Counted from the stretch's first letter, positions 53,050 through 62,042 are shown. The stretch is DNA of 64,000 bases from an uncultured Allomuricauda sp. (GCF_947501165.1 NZ_CANMUU010000002.1:186001-250000); one strand, 5' to 3'. Numbers and translations are program-made. The notes: a model not told the origin generated them from the sequence alone.

Positions 53050-54123
53050 ATGGCATCCTTGAACCAGTTAATAAAGAAACGTTGGCTAGTACCCGGGATT
53101 ATTATCCTAGTATTACTACTGCTACGGTTGGCACTCCCATATTTCGTAAAGGCCTATGTCAATGAGGTTTTATCGGGCATACCTGGCTATACAGGAGCCA
53201 TTGAAGATATTGATATTGCACTTTACCGAGGCGCCTACACCATTGAAGGACTTTATTTGATTGAAGAATCGGCTGCGATGGATGTCCCGATGTTAAAAAT
53301 TCCGGTAGCAGATATCTCGGTAGAATGGAGTGCTTTGTTTGATGGAGAGATTGTCAGTGAAATAATACTCGATCGCCCCGAGTACATTTACCTTTTTGAA
53401 AACCAAAAAGCCGTTGAAACAACAACGGAAACTGATGATTGGAGCAAAGCTTTGACCGATTTAGTGCCCATACAAATCAATAAGTTCAAGGCAAAACAGG
53501 CAAAAATTGCTTTCGTTCAAGTCACCACGGAACCTAATATAGACTTACACATCGATAATTTGGATGTTACAGCCACCAATCTCCGCAATGTGGTGCGTGA
53601 AGACGAAAATTTGCCCTCCGCCCTGTCAGCTAATGGAGTTAGCGTTGGAGGTGGTTCCTTCAACTTGGAGGGCAAGATGGACTTGGTACGTGAGATACCT
53701 GACCTAGACTTGACTTTCGCATTGGAAGACAGTGACGTTTCAGCTTTAAACGCTTTTGCCCAACATTACGCAAAGTTGGATTTTGAGCAAGGAATGTTCA
53801 ATCTCTTTGGTGAAATTGTCATTGCAGATGGTTATCTCCAAGGATATATGAAACCCATTTTAAAAAATGCGAAATTGCTGGGCAAGGAAGATGGTTTTCT
53901 GGAAACTTTGTGGGAGGGGTTTGTTGGCTTCTTCAAATTCATTCTTAAAAATAAATCGGAAAATACCCTTGCAACCAAGGTACCCATAGAAGGAGACTTG
54001 AATGATGTGAAGTCAAAAACATTTCCAGCCGTGCTGAATATTCTAAAAAATGGATGGATTAAAGCCTATAGTGAAAAAGTGGATGACGAAGTAGAATTTA
54101 AGGATGTAAAAAAAGAGAATTAA
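53050..54123 (+). CDS. DUF748/AsmA-like membrane-anchored protein (shorter paralogue)
   Basis: 357 residues: one N-terminal membrane helix (about 13-33), then a beta-rich periplasmic domain with IEDIDIALYRGAYTIEGLYL and ISVEWSALFDGEIVSEIIL, typical of DUF748/AsmA-type envelope proteins, ending in a charged tail. The start follows the DUF2945 stop by 8 nt. A larger protein of the same style is at 26347-27897. The 3' end overlaps the stop of an opposite-strand pseudogene. Confidence 0.75.
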   Translation: MASLNQLIKKRWLVPGIIILVLLLLRLALPYFVKAYVNEVLSGIPGYTGAIEDIDIALYRGAYTIEGLYLIEESAAMDVPMLKIPVADISVEWSALFDGEIVSEIILDRPEYIYLFENQKAVETTTETDDWSKALTDLVPIQINKFKAKQAKIAFVQVTTEPNIDLHIDNLDVTATNLRNVVREDENLPSALSANGVSVGGGSFNLEGKMDLVREIPDLDLTFALEDSDVSALNAFAQHYAKLDFEQGMFNLFGEIVIADGYLQGYMKPILKNAKLLGKEDGFLETLWEGFVGFFKFILKNKSENTLATKVPIEGDLNDVKSKTFPAVLNILKNGWIKAYSEKVDDEVEFKDVKKEN

Positions 54124-54317
54124 CCACGAAGAGCTTCAATCAAATCTTTTTTGCTCGTTCATAAAGTTCATCTATGGTCCATTCTATATAGGGTGACACC
54201 TTTCCTCCCTTTTTTACAGCACTTTTTGAATTGGCTATTCGCGCAGCTTTTCCTTGCTGTATCCTTTATCTTTAACACTTCGTATTGTTCTTCGTTTTTA
54301 ATTGTGGGTCTTTCCAT
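54120..54317 (-). pseudogene. Frameshifted Rho_N/DUF7218-like small gene
   Basis: From ATG 54317 the frame begins MERPTIKNEEQYEVLK and then shifts. The next frame reads DKGYSKEKAARIANSKSAV and PYIEWTIDELYERAKK, and a second shift restores DLIEALRG and a stop at 54120-54122. The two breaks fall in A-runs (TTAAAG and AAAAAAG on the - strand). The intact family has a YExLxxKGxSKExAARIAN motif and ends with an LYxxAKxxxxxDLIxALR-type segment. It is either an assembly error in homopolymers or a real inactivated gene. Confidence 0.7.
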
Positions 54318-54480
54318 TTTTAGTAGAAAACTTATTTTTTGGTCTTTGGATTGGTTGATTCAATCAATACGAATATAAGCTCGAATGATGCTGATTTCTA
54401 TTTTAAACGAACAATGATTTCATGAATAGAAATAATCTGAGACCTCTATTTTTCCTTATTTGCAATATAAACTCTGAGAT

Positions 54481-54573
54481 ATGAAACGAAGAAAAAAGGC
54501 TAAAGATTATAATTACTTTATCTTATTGGTTTTTTTGATAATTGCTATTTCGGCCATATACATCAATCTTTGA
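54481..54573 (+). CDS. Possible 30-residue single-span membrane peptide
   Basis: A short ORF with a basic start (MKRRKKAKD) and one hydrophobic helix (YFILLVFLIIAISAIYI). The positive-inside layout is that of a small inner-membrane peptide. No family recognised; it may be a chance ORF. Confidence 0.4.
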   Translation: MKRRKKAKDYNYFILLVFLIIAISAIYINL

Positions 54574-54683
54574 ACAATTGATGCTGGTGGACTACATTTT
54601 TACTGGGCATAACTTCAACTACAGACATGTTTGTCACATTAAATCCCAATAAGTTTCATCCGTATCAATTAGTTTGCCTGCAT

Positions 54684-54710
54684 AAAAAAAAGCCGAACAA
54701 ACGTTCGGCT
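54684..54710 (-). terminator. Terminator after secreted protein B
   Basis: A perfect stem AGCCGAAC/GTTCGGCT with a 4-nt loop; its T-run is on the - strand, so it ends the leftward gene at 54742. Confidence 0.87.
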
Positions 54711-54741
54711 CTCTCATCAATCAAAAAACGAAACTTAGAAA

Positions 54742-55215
54742 TTATCCAATTTCTCTAAATTCCTCTATGGTAAAGTAGTCTTGGTCAGTGTTGTCAATAA
54801 AATAGATGCCCTCCCTTTCAAATAACTGTAGGGAATTATCCTCCACTTTTATCGCAAAACCATCTTCGGTCGCTACGACCGTAAACTCATCGGTTATGGA
54901 CTTTCGGTACTTAAGGACGAAATATTGCTCATATTCGTTATCGTTGTCATTGTCGACCGCGATCAGCTTGGTCACCTTTGCAGTTGCGTATTCGCGATCT
55001 TGGTCTACCATGCCGCTGTCCTCTTTTTCCCATTTCATGGGATAATCCCGGTGTTCCATGATTTTCACGTTGTACTGTGTTTCCGTACCATCCTTCTCGA
55101 TGGTAAAGGTCTTGTTTATTGTGGTTTTAAGTTCTCCGGATTTATGTTGGGTCTGTCCCGACATTGCAAAGCTTGTCAGCAATGTTAGGCCCAGTGTTGT
55201 GAATATATTTTTCAT
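54742..55215 (-). CDS. Secreted hypothetical protein, paralogue B
   Basis: 157 residues with a signal peptide (to about 20, AMSGQ). It shares with the protein at 42743 the blocks KTFTIEKDGTETQYNVKIMEH, DSGMVDQDREYATAKVTKLIAV, EFTVVATEDGFAIKVEDN and GIYFIDNTDQDYFTI. The function is unknown. It lies immediately downstream of the second dps gene on the same strand, in mirror image to the first copy. Confidence 0.7.
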   Translation of the reverse strand: MKNIFTTLGLTLLTSFAMSGQTQHKSGELKTTINKTFTIEKDGTETQYNVKIMEHRDYPMKWEKEDSGMVDQDREYATAKVTKLIAVDNDNDNEYEQYFVLKYRKSITDEFTVVATEDGFAIKVEDNSLQLFEREGIYFIDNTDQDYFTIEEFREIG

Positions 55216-55264
55216 TTGTATGATTTTAATAGTTAATAAATGTGTCTGAAAATGGGGTAGCTGA

Positions 55265-55774
55265 CTATTTCAAGAAAGAAGTGAACATCCAGTTCCTTTT
55301 CTCTAAATTTCTCAAAAAGTCCGTCAGCATTTGTTCTGTGGCAATGTCCCCAGTATCCAAGGCAGCACCTATTGCCGAAATCATATTTTCGTGCAGTATT
55401 TCAAAGTCTTTGAGTACGTCCCTTACGGTCTCCAGCGCAGTCAACTTTTTCTCGGATTCTTGGATTTCTGACATTTCCAAGGTCTTTTTCAAGGTGAAGT
55501 TTGGTTTAATTCCAAATACACGGATACGTTCGGCAACGATGTCGATATTCTTTTTCACTGTATCGTACTCTATCTCGAATTGCTCGTGGAGCTCAAAGAA
55601 TTCAGGGCCTTCGATGTTCCAGTGGTAATTTCTCAATTTATTATAGAATACTTGGTAATTGGCCAACAAGGTGTTCAGATGTACTACGATTTCTGCGGTC
55701 TCCAAATAGGTAAAACCTAGTTTTTTGTATTGCTTGTTATTTTCTGTTGTATTTTCTGTTTTTGCTATTTCCAT
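55265..55774 (-). CDS. Dps-family ferritin-like protein (copy 2)
   Basis: 169 residues with the intact ferroxidase pattern YHWNIEGPEFFELHEQFE and DIVAERIRVFGI. It has a longer N-terminal tail than copy 1 (AKTENTTENNKQYKKLGFTY), which may alter DNA binding. It is directly upstream of secreted protein B. Two Dps proteins in one island suggest layered protection against peroxide and iron stress. Confidence 0.92.
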   Translation of the reverse strand: MEIAKTENTTENNKQYKKLGFTYLETAEIVVHLNTLLANYQVFYNKLRNYHWNIEGPEFFELHEQFEIEYDTVKKNIDIVAERIRVFGIKPNFTLKKTLEMSEIQESEKKLTALETVRDVLKDFEILHENMISAIGAALDTGDIATEQMLTDFLRNLEKRNWMFTSFLK

Positions 55775-56061
55775 TGTTTTCTGTTTTAAAAATTAAAGAT
55801 TGTTTTGAGTTGCTTTCAGAATAGAAGCATCCAAAATTTAAAATTGTTTTAATATTTGAGGGTGACGAGGATGTCACATGGGTAAGTAAAGTCGATTGCC
55901 CGACTTAGAAAACAAGTGAATTGAAGTATGTTTTGAGGTATATCATATCTTCAATATACACGTAAATATCAAAAAATCAAGTATTTAACATTGTTTAACA
56001 TATAAGTGGTAATAGAGGACACCAAAGTTTTTATAATTCAGATAGATGAAAATTAGGTCGA
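55775..56061. other. Intergenic, no clear feature
   Basis: About 290 nt of AT-rich sequence. No convincing CDS, hairpin or promoter pair was found. Confidence 0.5.
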
Positions 56062-56241
56062 TTATCTCAAGACCATTATAGTAATAATCAACAATATCGC
56101 CAACGCGAACAGGACAAGTGTTTTTACCAATGTCAATGCGTTTTTGCTTCTCTTTCTCTTGTTTTTTTGGTGCGCCCATACATATACCATTAACAATGCC
56201 GTTGCAATCATTGAGTAGAGAAGGATAAGTTTAATGGTCAT
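56062..56241 (-). CDS. Small two-span membrane protein
   Basis: 59 residues from ATG 56241: helix 1 (about 3-23; IKLILLYSMIATALLMVYVW), a basic loop (HQKNKRKRSKN), and helix 2 (about 36-58). The overlapping ORF at 55985-56179 in another frame is a shadow. It starts 21 nt after the corA stop on the same strand, so the two are probably cotranscribed. Function unknown. Confidence 0.55.
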   Translation of the reverse strand: MTIKLILLYSMIATALLMVYVWAHQKNKRKRSKNALTLVKTLVLFALAILLIITIMVLR

Positions 56242-56262
56242 ATTTTAGATTTGGATAATAGG

Positions 56263-57333
56263 TCAAAACCATTTTCTTTTCTTGAAGAACAAAATCATAC
56301 CCACTGCAATAAAAACAAGAATCAGCCAAAAGATAGGATAGGCATATCTGTAATCAAGTTCCGGGAGATATTTGAAGTTGGTACCATATATTCCTGCAAG
56401 AAAAGTGAGTGGAATAAAAACTACCGAGAAAATTGTTAAAACCCGGATGATGTCGTTCAATTTATTATTGAGAGCTGAATTGTAGATGTCCAATTGGTCA
56501 TTGAGCATTTCCTTATATATCTCTATGGCTTCGCTGGCATGAGTAATGTTGTCCTCCAAATCTTTAAGATAGGGTACTGTGTCCCTATCTATAAGTTCAG
56601 AATCGGTTCTTTTGAACTTGGAAACCAACTCCCGGACTGGTCGTATGGTCTTCCTCAAAAAATTAATTTCAGTTTTGTAGAAATATATCTTCTCCAAATG
56701 CTCTTTTGCAGGATTTTTCAGGAGTCTGTCTTCAAGAACCTCAATCCTTTCCCCAATATTTTCGATAATCACCATATATTGGTCTACAATGGTATCTAAC
56801 ATGGCAAATGCCAAATAATCACTAGAACGATTTCTTATCTTAGTGGTAGGTCGTAGAAGACGTTCACGGATTGGGTCAAATACATCTTGTGAAACTTCTT
56901 GAAAAGAAATTAATAAGTTTTTTCCAATAACAAGGCTTAATTGCTCAGCAGTAATTAGTTCTTCTTTAGAATCAAAATGAAGCATCTTTACCACCAAGAA
57001 AAGATGATTGTCGAACTCTTCGAATTTGGGTCTTTGAGCGGTATTAAGTATGTCTTCCTGTAGTAGGGAATGAAGGTCAAACTTGGCACCAACATGGGCA
57101 ATCACCGTGACATCATGTATACCCACTATATTGAGCCAACTAACCAAACTGTCAGGATCTTTTCGAGAAATGTTTTTGAGTTCAACGCTGGCTTTTTCAA
57201 ATATTTCTTTTGAATTGTATGATACCATTTCCAGTTGGACAGCGTCTACTTTTTGGGTGCCTACAAAATTTAAAGACCCTGGTGCAGTGCCAAGTTTTTC
57301 AATTCTTTTTTTTAGAAATCTGGCCATTTTCAA
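56263..57333 (-). CDS. corA: CorA-family Mg2+/Co2+ channel with GTN in place of GMN
   Basis: 356 residues: an N-terminal cytoplasmic alpha/beta domain (to about 230), a long stalk helix (about 240-295), and two C-terminal membrane helices. The filter motif between the helices reads YGTNFKYLPELDY, where CorA normally has YGMNF and an acidic loop. Met to Thr at the selectivity motif is unusual; ion choice or conductance may be altered. It is the last gene before the tRNA fragment on this side of the island. Confidence 0.9.
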   Translation of the reverse strand: MKMARFLKKRIEKLGTAPGSLNFVGTQKVDAVQLEMVSYNSKEIFEKASVELKNISRKDPDSLVSWLNIVGIHDVTVIAHVGAKFDLHSLLQEDILNTAQRPKFEEFDNHLFLVVKMLHFDSKEELITAEQLSLVIGKNLLISFQEVSQDVFDPIRERLLRPTTKIRNRSSDYLAFAMLDTIVDQYMVIIENIGERIEVLEDRLLKNPAKEHLEKIYFYKTEINFLRKTIRPVRELVSKFKRTDSELIDRDTVPYLKDLEDNITHASEAIEIYKEMLNDQLDIYNSALNNKLNDIIRVLTIFSVVFIPLTFLAGIYGTNFKYLPELDYRYAYPIFWLILVFIAVGMILFFKKRKWF

Positions 57334-57480
57334 ATAAAATTTAGCATAATAAAACTATGTATTAATTCCTACTAATTGTTAAAATCGTAATTGCCATTTT
57401 CTATTGGAAGAAAAGCAAAAACTTAAAAATGAGCCAAACCACAAGTTGAGTACGGATTTCTTATTTGAGGAATACTTTAA

Positions 57481-57518
57481 GCAGATGGTCAAAGGTTCGA
57501 ATCCTTCCGCGATCACTA
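57481..57518 (+). repeat. tRNA-Arg 3' fragment (att-like direct repeat)
   Basis: 38 nt that match 20960-20997 with three mismatches, including a 25-nt exact match (57492-57516 = 20971-20995) covering the T arm, acceptor 3' strand and discriminator. No 5' half is present. A terminator similar to that of the intact tRNA follows. This is the remnant expected at the far end of an island that entered at the tRNA 3' end. Confidence 0.85.
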
Positions 57519-57525
57519 GGAAGAA

Positions 57526-57550
57526 GCCTCAGAAAACTGAGGCTTTTTTT
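57526..57550 (+). terminator. Terminator after the tRNA fragment
   Basis: A stem GCCTCAG/CTGAGGC with loop AAAA and T8. It resembles the terminator at 21005. Confidence 0.85.
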
Positions 57551-57602
57551 TGATATTGATTCTCAGGTAAGAATTAAACAATCATTAAGATCCTACTATA
57601 AT

Positions 57603-58289
57603 CTACTCAATTACAGTTTTCAAAACTGACCATACATTGTCCCGTACTATTTTATGCCCTTCTGGTGTAGGGTGAATGCCATCTTCTAAATTTAATTCTG
57701 GAATACCTGCAACTCCTTCCAATAAAAAGGGAATCAAGGCAATTTGATTTTCTTCCGCTAATTCAGGGAAAATTTTCCGAAATTCAGTAGTATATTCTGG
57801 CCCCATATTAGGCGGAATTTGCATACCGGCCAAAACAATTTTGGTATCAGCATTTTTCTCTTTGACCACGTCAATCATAGCTTGTAAATTCTTAAGGGTT
57901 TCGTTTAAAGGGATACCACGAAGACCATCGTTCGCGCCCAGTTCGAGTACAAATACATCTACTTTTTGATTCAATACCCAGTTAAGGCGATTCCTCCCTC
58001 CAGAAGTGGTCTCTCCACTGAGTCCTGAATTAATGACTGTATATTCCAAGTTTAAAGAGTCTAAACGGTTTTGAATAAGCGCCGGAAAAGCCTCTTCCAG
58101 TTCCAAACCGTATCCCGCTGTAAGGCTATCTCCGAAAAAAAGAATCACTTTTTCCGAGATAACATCCTCGACATTGTTTTCTGAACTATTGCTATCGTCC
58201 GTAGCATCTAAGCTTTTACTGGGAGTGTCTCGACATGAAATCAAGAAGATAAACACAAAAAAATAACGAAATTTTAAGAGGTAACGCAT
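57603..58289 (-). CDS. SGNH/GDSL-family esterase (TesA-like), lipoprotein
   Basis: 228 residues. A lipoprotein-like signal (FLISC) is followed by the SGNH blocks: GDSLTAGYG (Ser nucleophile), SGLSGETTSGG (Gly), GANDG (Asn) and DGIHPTPEGH (Asp/His). It hydrolyses acyl esters or thioesters at the cell surface or periplasm. It is divergent from the YbbA/YbbP-type transporter genes, the same neighbourhood as E. coli tesA-ybbA-ybbP, which points to a conserved chromosomal locus outside the island. Confidence 0.9.
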   Translation of the reverse strand: MRYLLKFRYFFVFIFLISCRDTPSKSLDATDDSNSSENNVEDVISEKVILFFGDSLTAGYGLELEEAFPALIQNRLDSLNLEYTVINSGLSGETTSGGRNRLNWVLNQKVDVFVLELGANDGLRGIPLNETLKNLQAMIDVVKEKNADTKIVLAGMQIPPNMGPEYTTEFRKIFPELAEENQIALIPFLLEGVAGIPELNLEDGIHPTPEGHKIVRDNVWSVLKTVIE

Positions 58290-58359
58290 GAAATAAAGGC
58301 CTTAAACTAAAATCATTTACCTATTTTTCTCGTTTGAGAAAAAAAGAAGCAATAGTGCT

Positions 58360-59049
58360 ATGTCAAAGATATTAAACATCGAGCATCTAGGGAAAACCTA
58401 TACGAGTGGCTCGAAGCAGTTAACGGTGTTGGACGATATTAATTTTAGCATCGAATCTGGGGAGACTTTTGCAATAATAGGGCCTTCAGGTAGTGGAAAA
58501 ACTACTTTGTTGGGACTTTGTGCCGGATTGGATTATGCAGATGTGGGTCGTGTAGAGTTATGCGGGTCAGATTTGGGAAGCCTAAATGAAGACGAACGTG
58601 CCCAACTACGCAATGAAAAAGTGGGTTTTATTTTCCAGAATTTTCAGTTACTACCAACGCTTACAGCTCTTGAAAATGTGATTGTGCCCTTGGAACTTCA
58701 AGGGGTAAAAAAACCATCTAAAATTGGTAAAGAACTGTTGGGTAAGGTAGGGTTGCAAGACCGCTTGCATCATTATCCTTCGCAGCTTTCCGGTGGAGAA
58801 CAGCAACGTGTGGCATTAGCTCGGGCTTTTTCAAATAAGCCCTCTATTTTATTTGCAGATGAACCTACGGGAAATCTGGATCAGGATACGGGTGACCGGG
58901 TAATACAACTATTATTCGAGCTTAATCAAGAGGCGGGCACTACCTTGGTCATTGTCTCTCACGATTTGGAATTGGCCCAAAAATGTAATCGTCTTTTGAG
59001 ACTACGTGGAGGGAAAGTGGTGTCAAACGAAGTTTTGATTGAGTCGTGA
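58360..59049 (+). CDS. ybbA: ABC transporter ATP-binding protein (YbbA/LolD-like)
   Basis: 229 residues with Walker [10 protein letters not shown] (residues 46-54), Q-loop in [16 protein letters not shown], signature [14 protein letters not shown] and Walker [13 protein letters not shown], then the switch His in VSHD. It energises the FtsX-type permease encoded next (4-nt GTGA overlap). The MacB/LolD-type subclass extracts or moves substrates at the inner membrane rather than importing them. Confidence 0.92.
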   Translation: MSKILNIEHLGKTYTSGSKQLTVLDDINFSIESGETFAIIGPSGSGKTTLLGLCAGLDYADVGRVELCGSDLGSLNEDERAQLRNEKVGFIFQNFQLLPTLTALENVIVPLELQGVKKPSKIGKELLGKVGLQDRLHHYPSQLSGGEQQRVALARAFSNKPSILFADEPTGNLDQDTGDRVIQLLFELNQEAGTTLVIVSHDLELAQKCNRLLRLRGGKVVSNEVLIES

Positions 59050-61601
59050 AAAGTTCCCCACAAAAACAAGCTGGAGCCGGTTGGAAATGGCTTCTGAAAA
59101 TGGCGTGGCGAGATAGCAAAGCCAGCGGAAGTCGTTTACTACTTTTCATGGCTTCCATTATTTTGGGTATTGCTGCTGTCGTATCCATTCAGTCTTTTAG
59201 TAAGAACTTAGAAGAGAACATCGCCGTTCAATCGAAGATGCTAATGGGTGCAGATTTCGTTATCGACAGTAACCAAACCCCAAATGAAAAGGTTTTGGCA
59301 ATCATTGATTCTTTGGGAGGAGCAGATGGGCGTTCCGTAGGATTTCCTTCAATGGCCGTTTTTACAAAGAGTGGAGATGCCAAATTGGTAGGGGTTCGCG
59401 GTATTGAAGGGGATTATCCGTTTTATGGAGAACTGGAAACCAAACCCAAAGATGCAGCTGAAAGCTATAAAAAATTGGGAGGTGCACTTGTAGATGCCAC
59501 CCTTATGCTGCAATACGGAGTAAAAATAGGGGATTCCATTAAATTGGGAAACTCAGTGTTTCCAATATTAGGTAACTTGATTTCGGCCCCAGGAACTTCA
59601 GGAATAGGAGCTTCAGTGGCCCCTCCAGTACTGATTCCCTACAATGCTGTGGAAGAAACAGGATTGATACAGATAGGCAGTCGCGTGGGATATGATTTTT
59701 ATTTTGTTGCCGAACCTGAACAAGATTTGACGGCATTGGATGAAAAAGTTGACCCTCAACTTGATGTTGAAAATGCAGATTTGGATACCCATATCAGTAC
59801 CGCAGAACGGCTAGGTAGAAGCTATGAAAATTTTGGAAAGTTTCTCAACTTGATTGCATTTATCGCACTACTATTAGGTTGTGTAGGTGTCGCCAGCTCA
59901 GTACACATCTATATTCAGGAAAAATTACGTTCGGTGGCCGTGTTAAAGTGCATTGGAGCTACTCGAAGACAAACGTTTTTGATATATCTGTTTCAAATTG
60001 CAGGTATGGGACTTCTCGGTGGTATACTTGGAGTCTTAGGTGGATTGCTCCTTCAACAATCCTTTCCGTTATTACTAAAAGGCTTTTTACCTTTTGAAGT
60101 CCAGGTTTCCCTTGTTCCGAACGCTCTTTTTTCTGGGTTGCTATTGGGTGTACTGCTATCTATCTTGTTTGCACTAATGCCCTTGTTGAATACCTGGTTT
60201 GTTTCGCCTCTTCAGGTGTTGCGAGTTGAGGATAACGGACATCGGAAATCTCGAAAATCACAACTCTGGGTGGTAATGGGTATTCTAGTATTCATTTTTT
60301 CCTTTTCCTTTTGGTTGTTGGGAAGCATGAGGTATGCCCTTTATTTTGTTTTGGGTGTCTTAGTGGTTTTTGCGCTTCTGGGGGGAGTCTCCACACTTTT
60401 TATGCGTGGAATTAAAAAATATTTTCCCACTTCCTGGGGATTTACATCAAGGCAGAGTTTGTTGAATCTATATCGTCCCAACAATCAGACCACAGTACTG
60501 ATTCTAGCCATAGGCGTGGGCACTTTTTTGATAAGCACGCTATATTTTACCAAGGATATTCTTTTGGCTCAGGTTTCTTTGGAAGCCTCTGAGAATACTC
60601 CAAACCTTATTTTGATGGACGTGCAAACTGAAGAAAAACTTGCAGCAGCCAATAGTATAGAAGCATCGGGGCTTGAAGTGCTGAACAATATTCCCATCAT
60701 CACCATGCGAATGCATCAAATCAAAGATCGTCCTGTACGTGAGCTTATTTTAGATTCTACGGCAACGCAAAATAGATGGGTGTTGTTCCATGAATTTCGG
60801 GTCACTTATCGAGATTCTTTGGTTGGATCGGAACGAACCGTAGATGGTACTTGGCCAATGGAACGAAAGGAAGATGGAATTATACCCATCTCCATATCTG
60901 ATAATGTTGCTGAAGATGCTCAGGTTAAAGTGGGTGATACCCTGGTCTTCAACGTTCAAGGAGTATTGATGGAAACCCAAGTGGCTCACCTTCGTGAAGT
61001 GAATTGGGCTAGAATGCAGATTAATTTTTCCATTGTTTTTCCTTCTGGAGTTCTAGAAGAAGCGCCACAGTTTCATGTTTTGACCACAAAAGCACCGGAT
61101 GCCAATAAATCGGCTTCATTGCAACGCGAACTTGTACAAAAATTTCCGACGGTTTCCATTATAGATTTAAGACAAATACTAACCGTAATTGAGGATATTT
61201 TAAGCAAGATTGCCTGGGTCATCAACTTTATGGCCTTCTTCAGTATTTTGACCGGGATTATTGTCCTTATTGGATCCGTCCGAACTAGCAAATATCAAAG
61301 AATAAAGGAAAATGTACTGTTGCGTACTCTTGGGGCCAAAAGCAAACAAATTCTTCGGATTACTGCGCTGGAATATTTCTATTTAGGTCTTTTGGGTGGA
61401 GGTATTGGTATTTTTCTGTCTCTATTGGGTAGTCTCTTATTGGCCAAATTTGTTTTTGAAGTCAGTTTTGTACCATCTTTGATTCCTTTTTTGGTGGTTT
61501 TACCAGGTATATTGATGCTAGTACTACTTATTGGTATGTTGAACAGCAAAAGCGTACTTCAAAGTCCTCCATTGGAGGTGTTGCGTAAAGAAGCGGGATA
61601 A
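59046..61601 (+). CDS. ybbP: FtsX-type ABC permease (YbbP-like)
   Basis: 851 residues from a GTG overlapping the ybbA stop. An N-terminal helix (about 30-48), a periplasmic domain, and two FtsX blocks with membrane helices (about 270-380 and 730-840) plus a helix pair in the middle (about 410-450) give the ten-TM YbbP layout. It has SVAVLKCIGATRRQTFLIYL and NVLLRTLGAKSKQILR, the classic cytoplasmic loops. The substrate is unknown. Confidence 0.9.
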   Translation: MKSSPQKQAGAGWKWLLKMAWRDSKASGSRLLLFMASIILGIAAVVSIQSFSKNLEENIAVQSKMLMGADFVIDSNQTPNEKVLAIIDSLGGADGRSVGFPSMAVFTKSGDAKLVGVRGIEGDYPFYGELETKPKDAAESYKKLGGALVDATLMLQYGVKIGDSIKLGNSVFPILGNLISAPGTSGIGASVAPPVLIPYNAVEETGLIQIGSRVGYDFYFVAEPEQDLTALDEKVDPQLDVENADLDTHISTAERLGRSYENFGKFLNLIAFIALLLGCVGVASSVHIYIQEKLRSVAVLKCIGATRRQTFLIYLFQIAGMGLLGGILGVLGGLLLQQSFPLLLKGFLPFEVQVSLVPNALFSGLLLGVLLSILFALMPLLNTWFVSPLQVLRVEDNGHRKSRKSQLWVVMGILVFIFSFSFWLLGSMRYALYFVLGVLVVFALLGGVSTLFMRGIKKYFPTSWGFTSRQSLLNLYRPNNQTTVLILAIGVGTFLISTLYFTKDILLAQVSLEASENTPNLILMDVQTEEKLAAANSIEASGLEVLNNIPIITMRMHQIKDRPVRELILDSTATQNRWVLFHEFRVTYRDSLVGSERTVDGTWPMERKEDGIIPISISDNVAEDAQVKVGDTLVFNVQGVLMETQVAHLREVNWARMQINFSIVFPSGVLEEAPQFHVLTTKAPDANKSASLQRELVQKFPTVSIIDLRQILTVIEDILSKIAWVINFMAFFSILTGIIVLIGSVRTSKYQRIKENVLLRTLGAKSKQILRITALEYFYLGLLGGGIGIFLSLLGSLLLAKFVFEVSFVPSLIPFLVVLPGILMLVLLIGMLNSKSVLQSPPLEVLRKEAG

Positions 61602-61656
61602 TGGTGGAAAGTCACCTAAATCGGCCTAGTAAACAGGTCCTTTAATATTTTAAAAC

Positions 61657-61681
61657 CACGACAATATTGTCGTGTTTTTTT
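61657..61681 (+). terminator. Terminator after the ybbP-like gene
   Basis: A palindrome CACGACA-ATAT-TGTCGTG is followed by T7. Confidence 0.85.
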
Positions 61682-61862
61682 GTTGGGAGAGAGTACCGAA
61701 AAGTCTAATCTTGAAGCATGGTTTAATTCAGGGGTTGTTTGCGTGGGCATGGGATCCAAGCTAATCTCCAAGGAGCTTCTGGAAAAACAGGATTTTGAAG
61801 GGCTGAAATCTCTGGTTTCAAGAACCTTGCAGATAATTCAAGAGATTAGAGTAAAAAGTTAA
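61680..61862 (+). pseudogene. KDPG aldolase 3' remnant, copy 1
   Basis: About 60 codons are left, matching the C terminus of 2-keto-3-deoxy-6-phosphogluconate aldolases: NLEAWFNSGVVCVGMGSKLI (usual NLxxWFxAGVxxVGMGSKLI), then SKELLEKQDF. The N-terminal catalytic part (Schiff-base Lys) is missing, and the fragment starts directly at the terminator of the previous gene. It lacks a start signal and is almost certainly not functional. Confidence 0.75.
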
Positions 61863-62042
61863 GTTGAAAAGCGTAGCAAAGGAAACAAAGTAAATCCCTG
61901 AAAGATTATGGAATTTGTAGTTGTGGCTCATACACAACTTTAGTCAATGCGTTGTTCTTAGTTTGAATTCACAAGAAAGCCACAACTTTCGCTGTGGCTT
62001 TACAATAACATGTTATTATGGCTCACTCTTGCTGAAAACCAG

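Noticed and set aside
54151..54378. 75-residue + strand ORF downstream of the DUF748-like gene
   Set aside because: It is the opposite-strand shadow of the frameshifted Rho_N-like pseudogene.
55985..56179. 64-residue - strand ORF near corA
   Set aside because: It overlaps, in another frame, the 59-residue two-helix ORF at 56062-56241, which starts just after corA and has a sensible topology.
57403..57560. Short ORF running through the tRNA fragment (ending KGSNPSAIT and a basic tail)
   Set aside because: Translation of tRNA sequence commonly gives such tails, for example at the ends of GIY-YIG-type ORFs. No GIY-YIG domain or other recognisable domain is upstream, so it is treated as non-coding.
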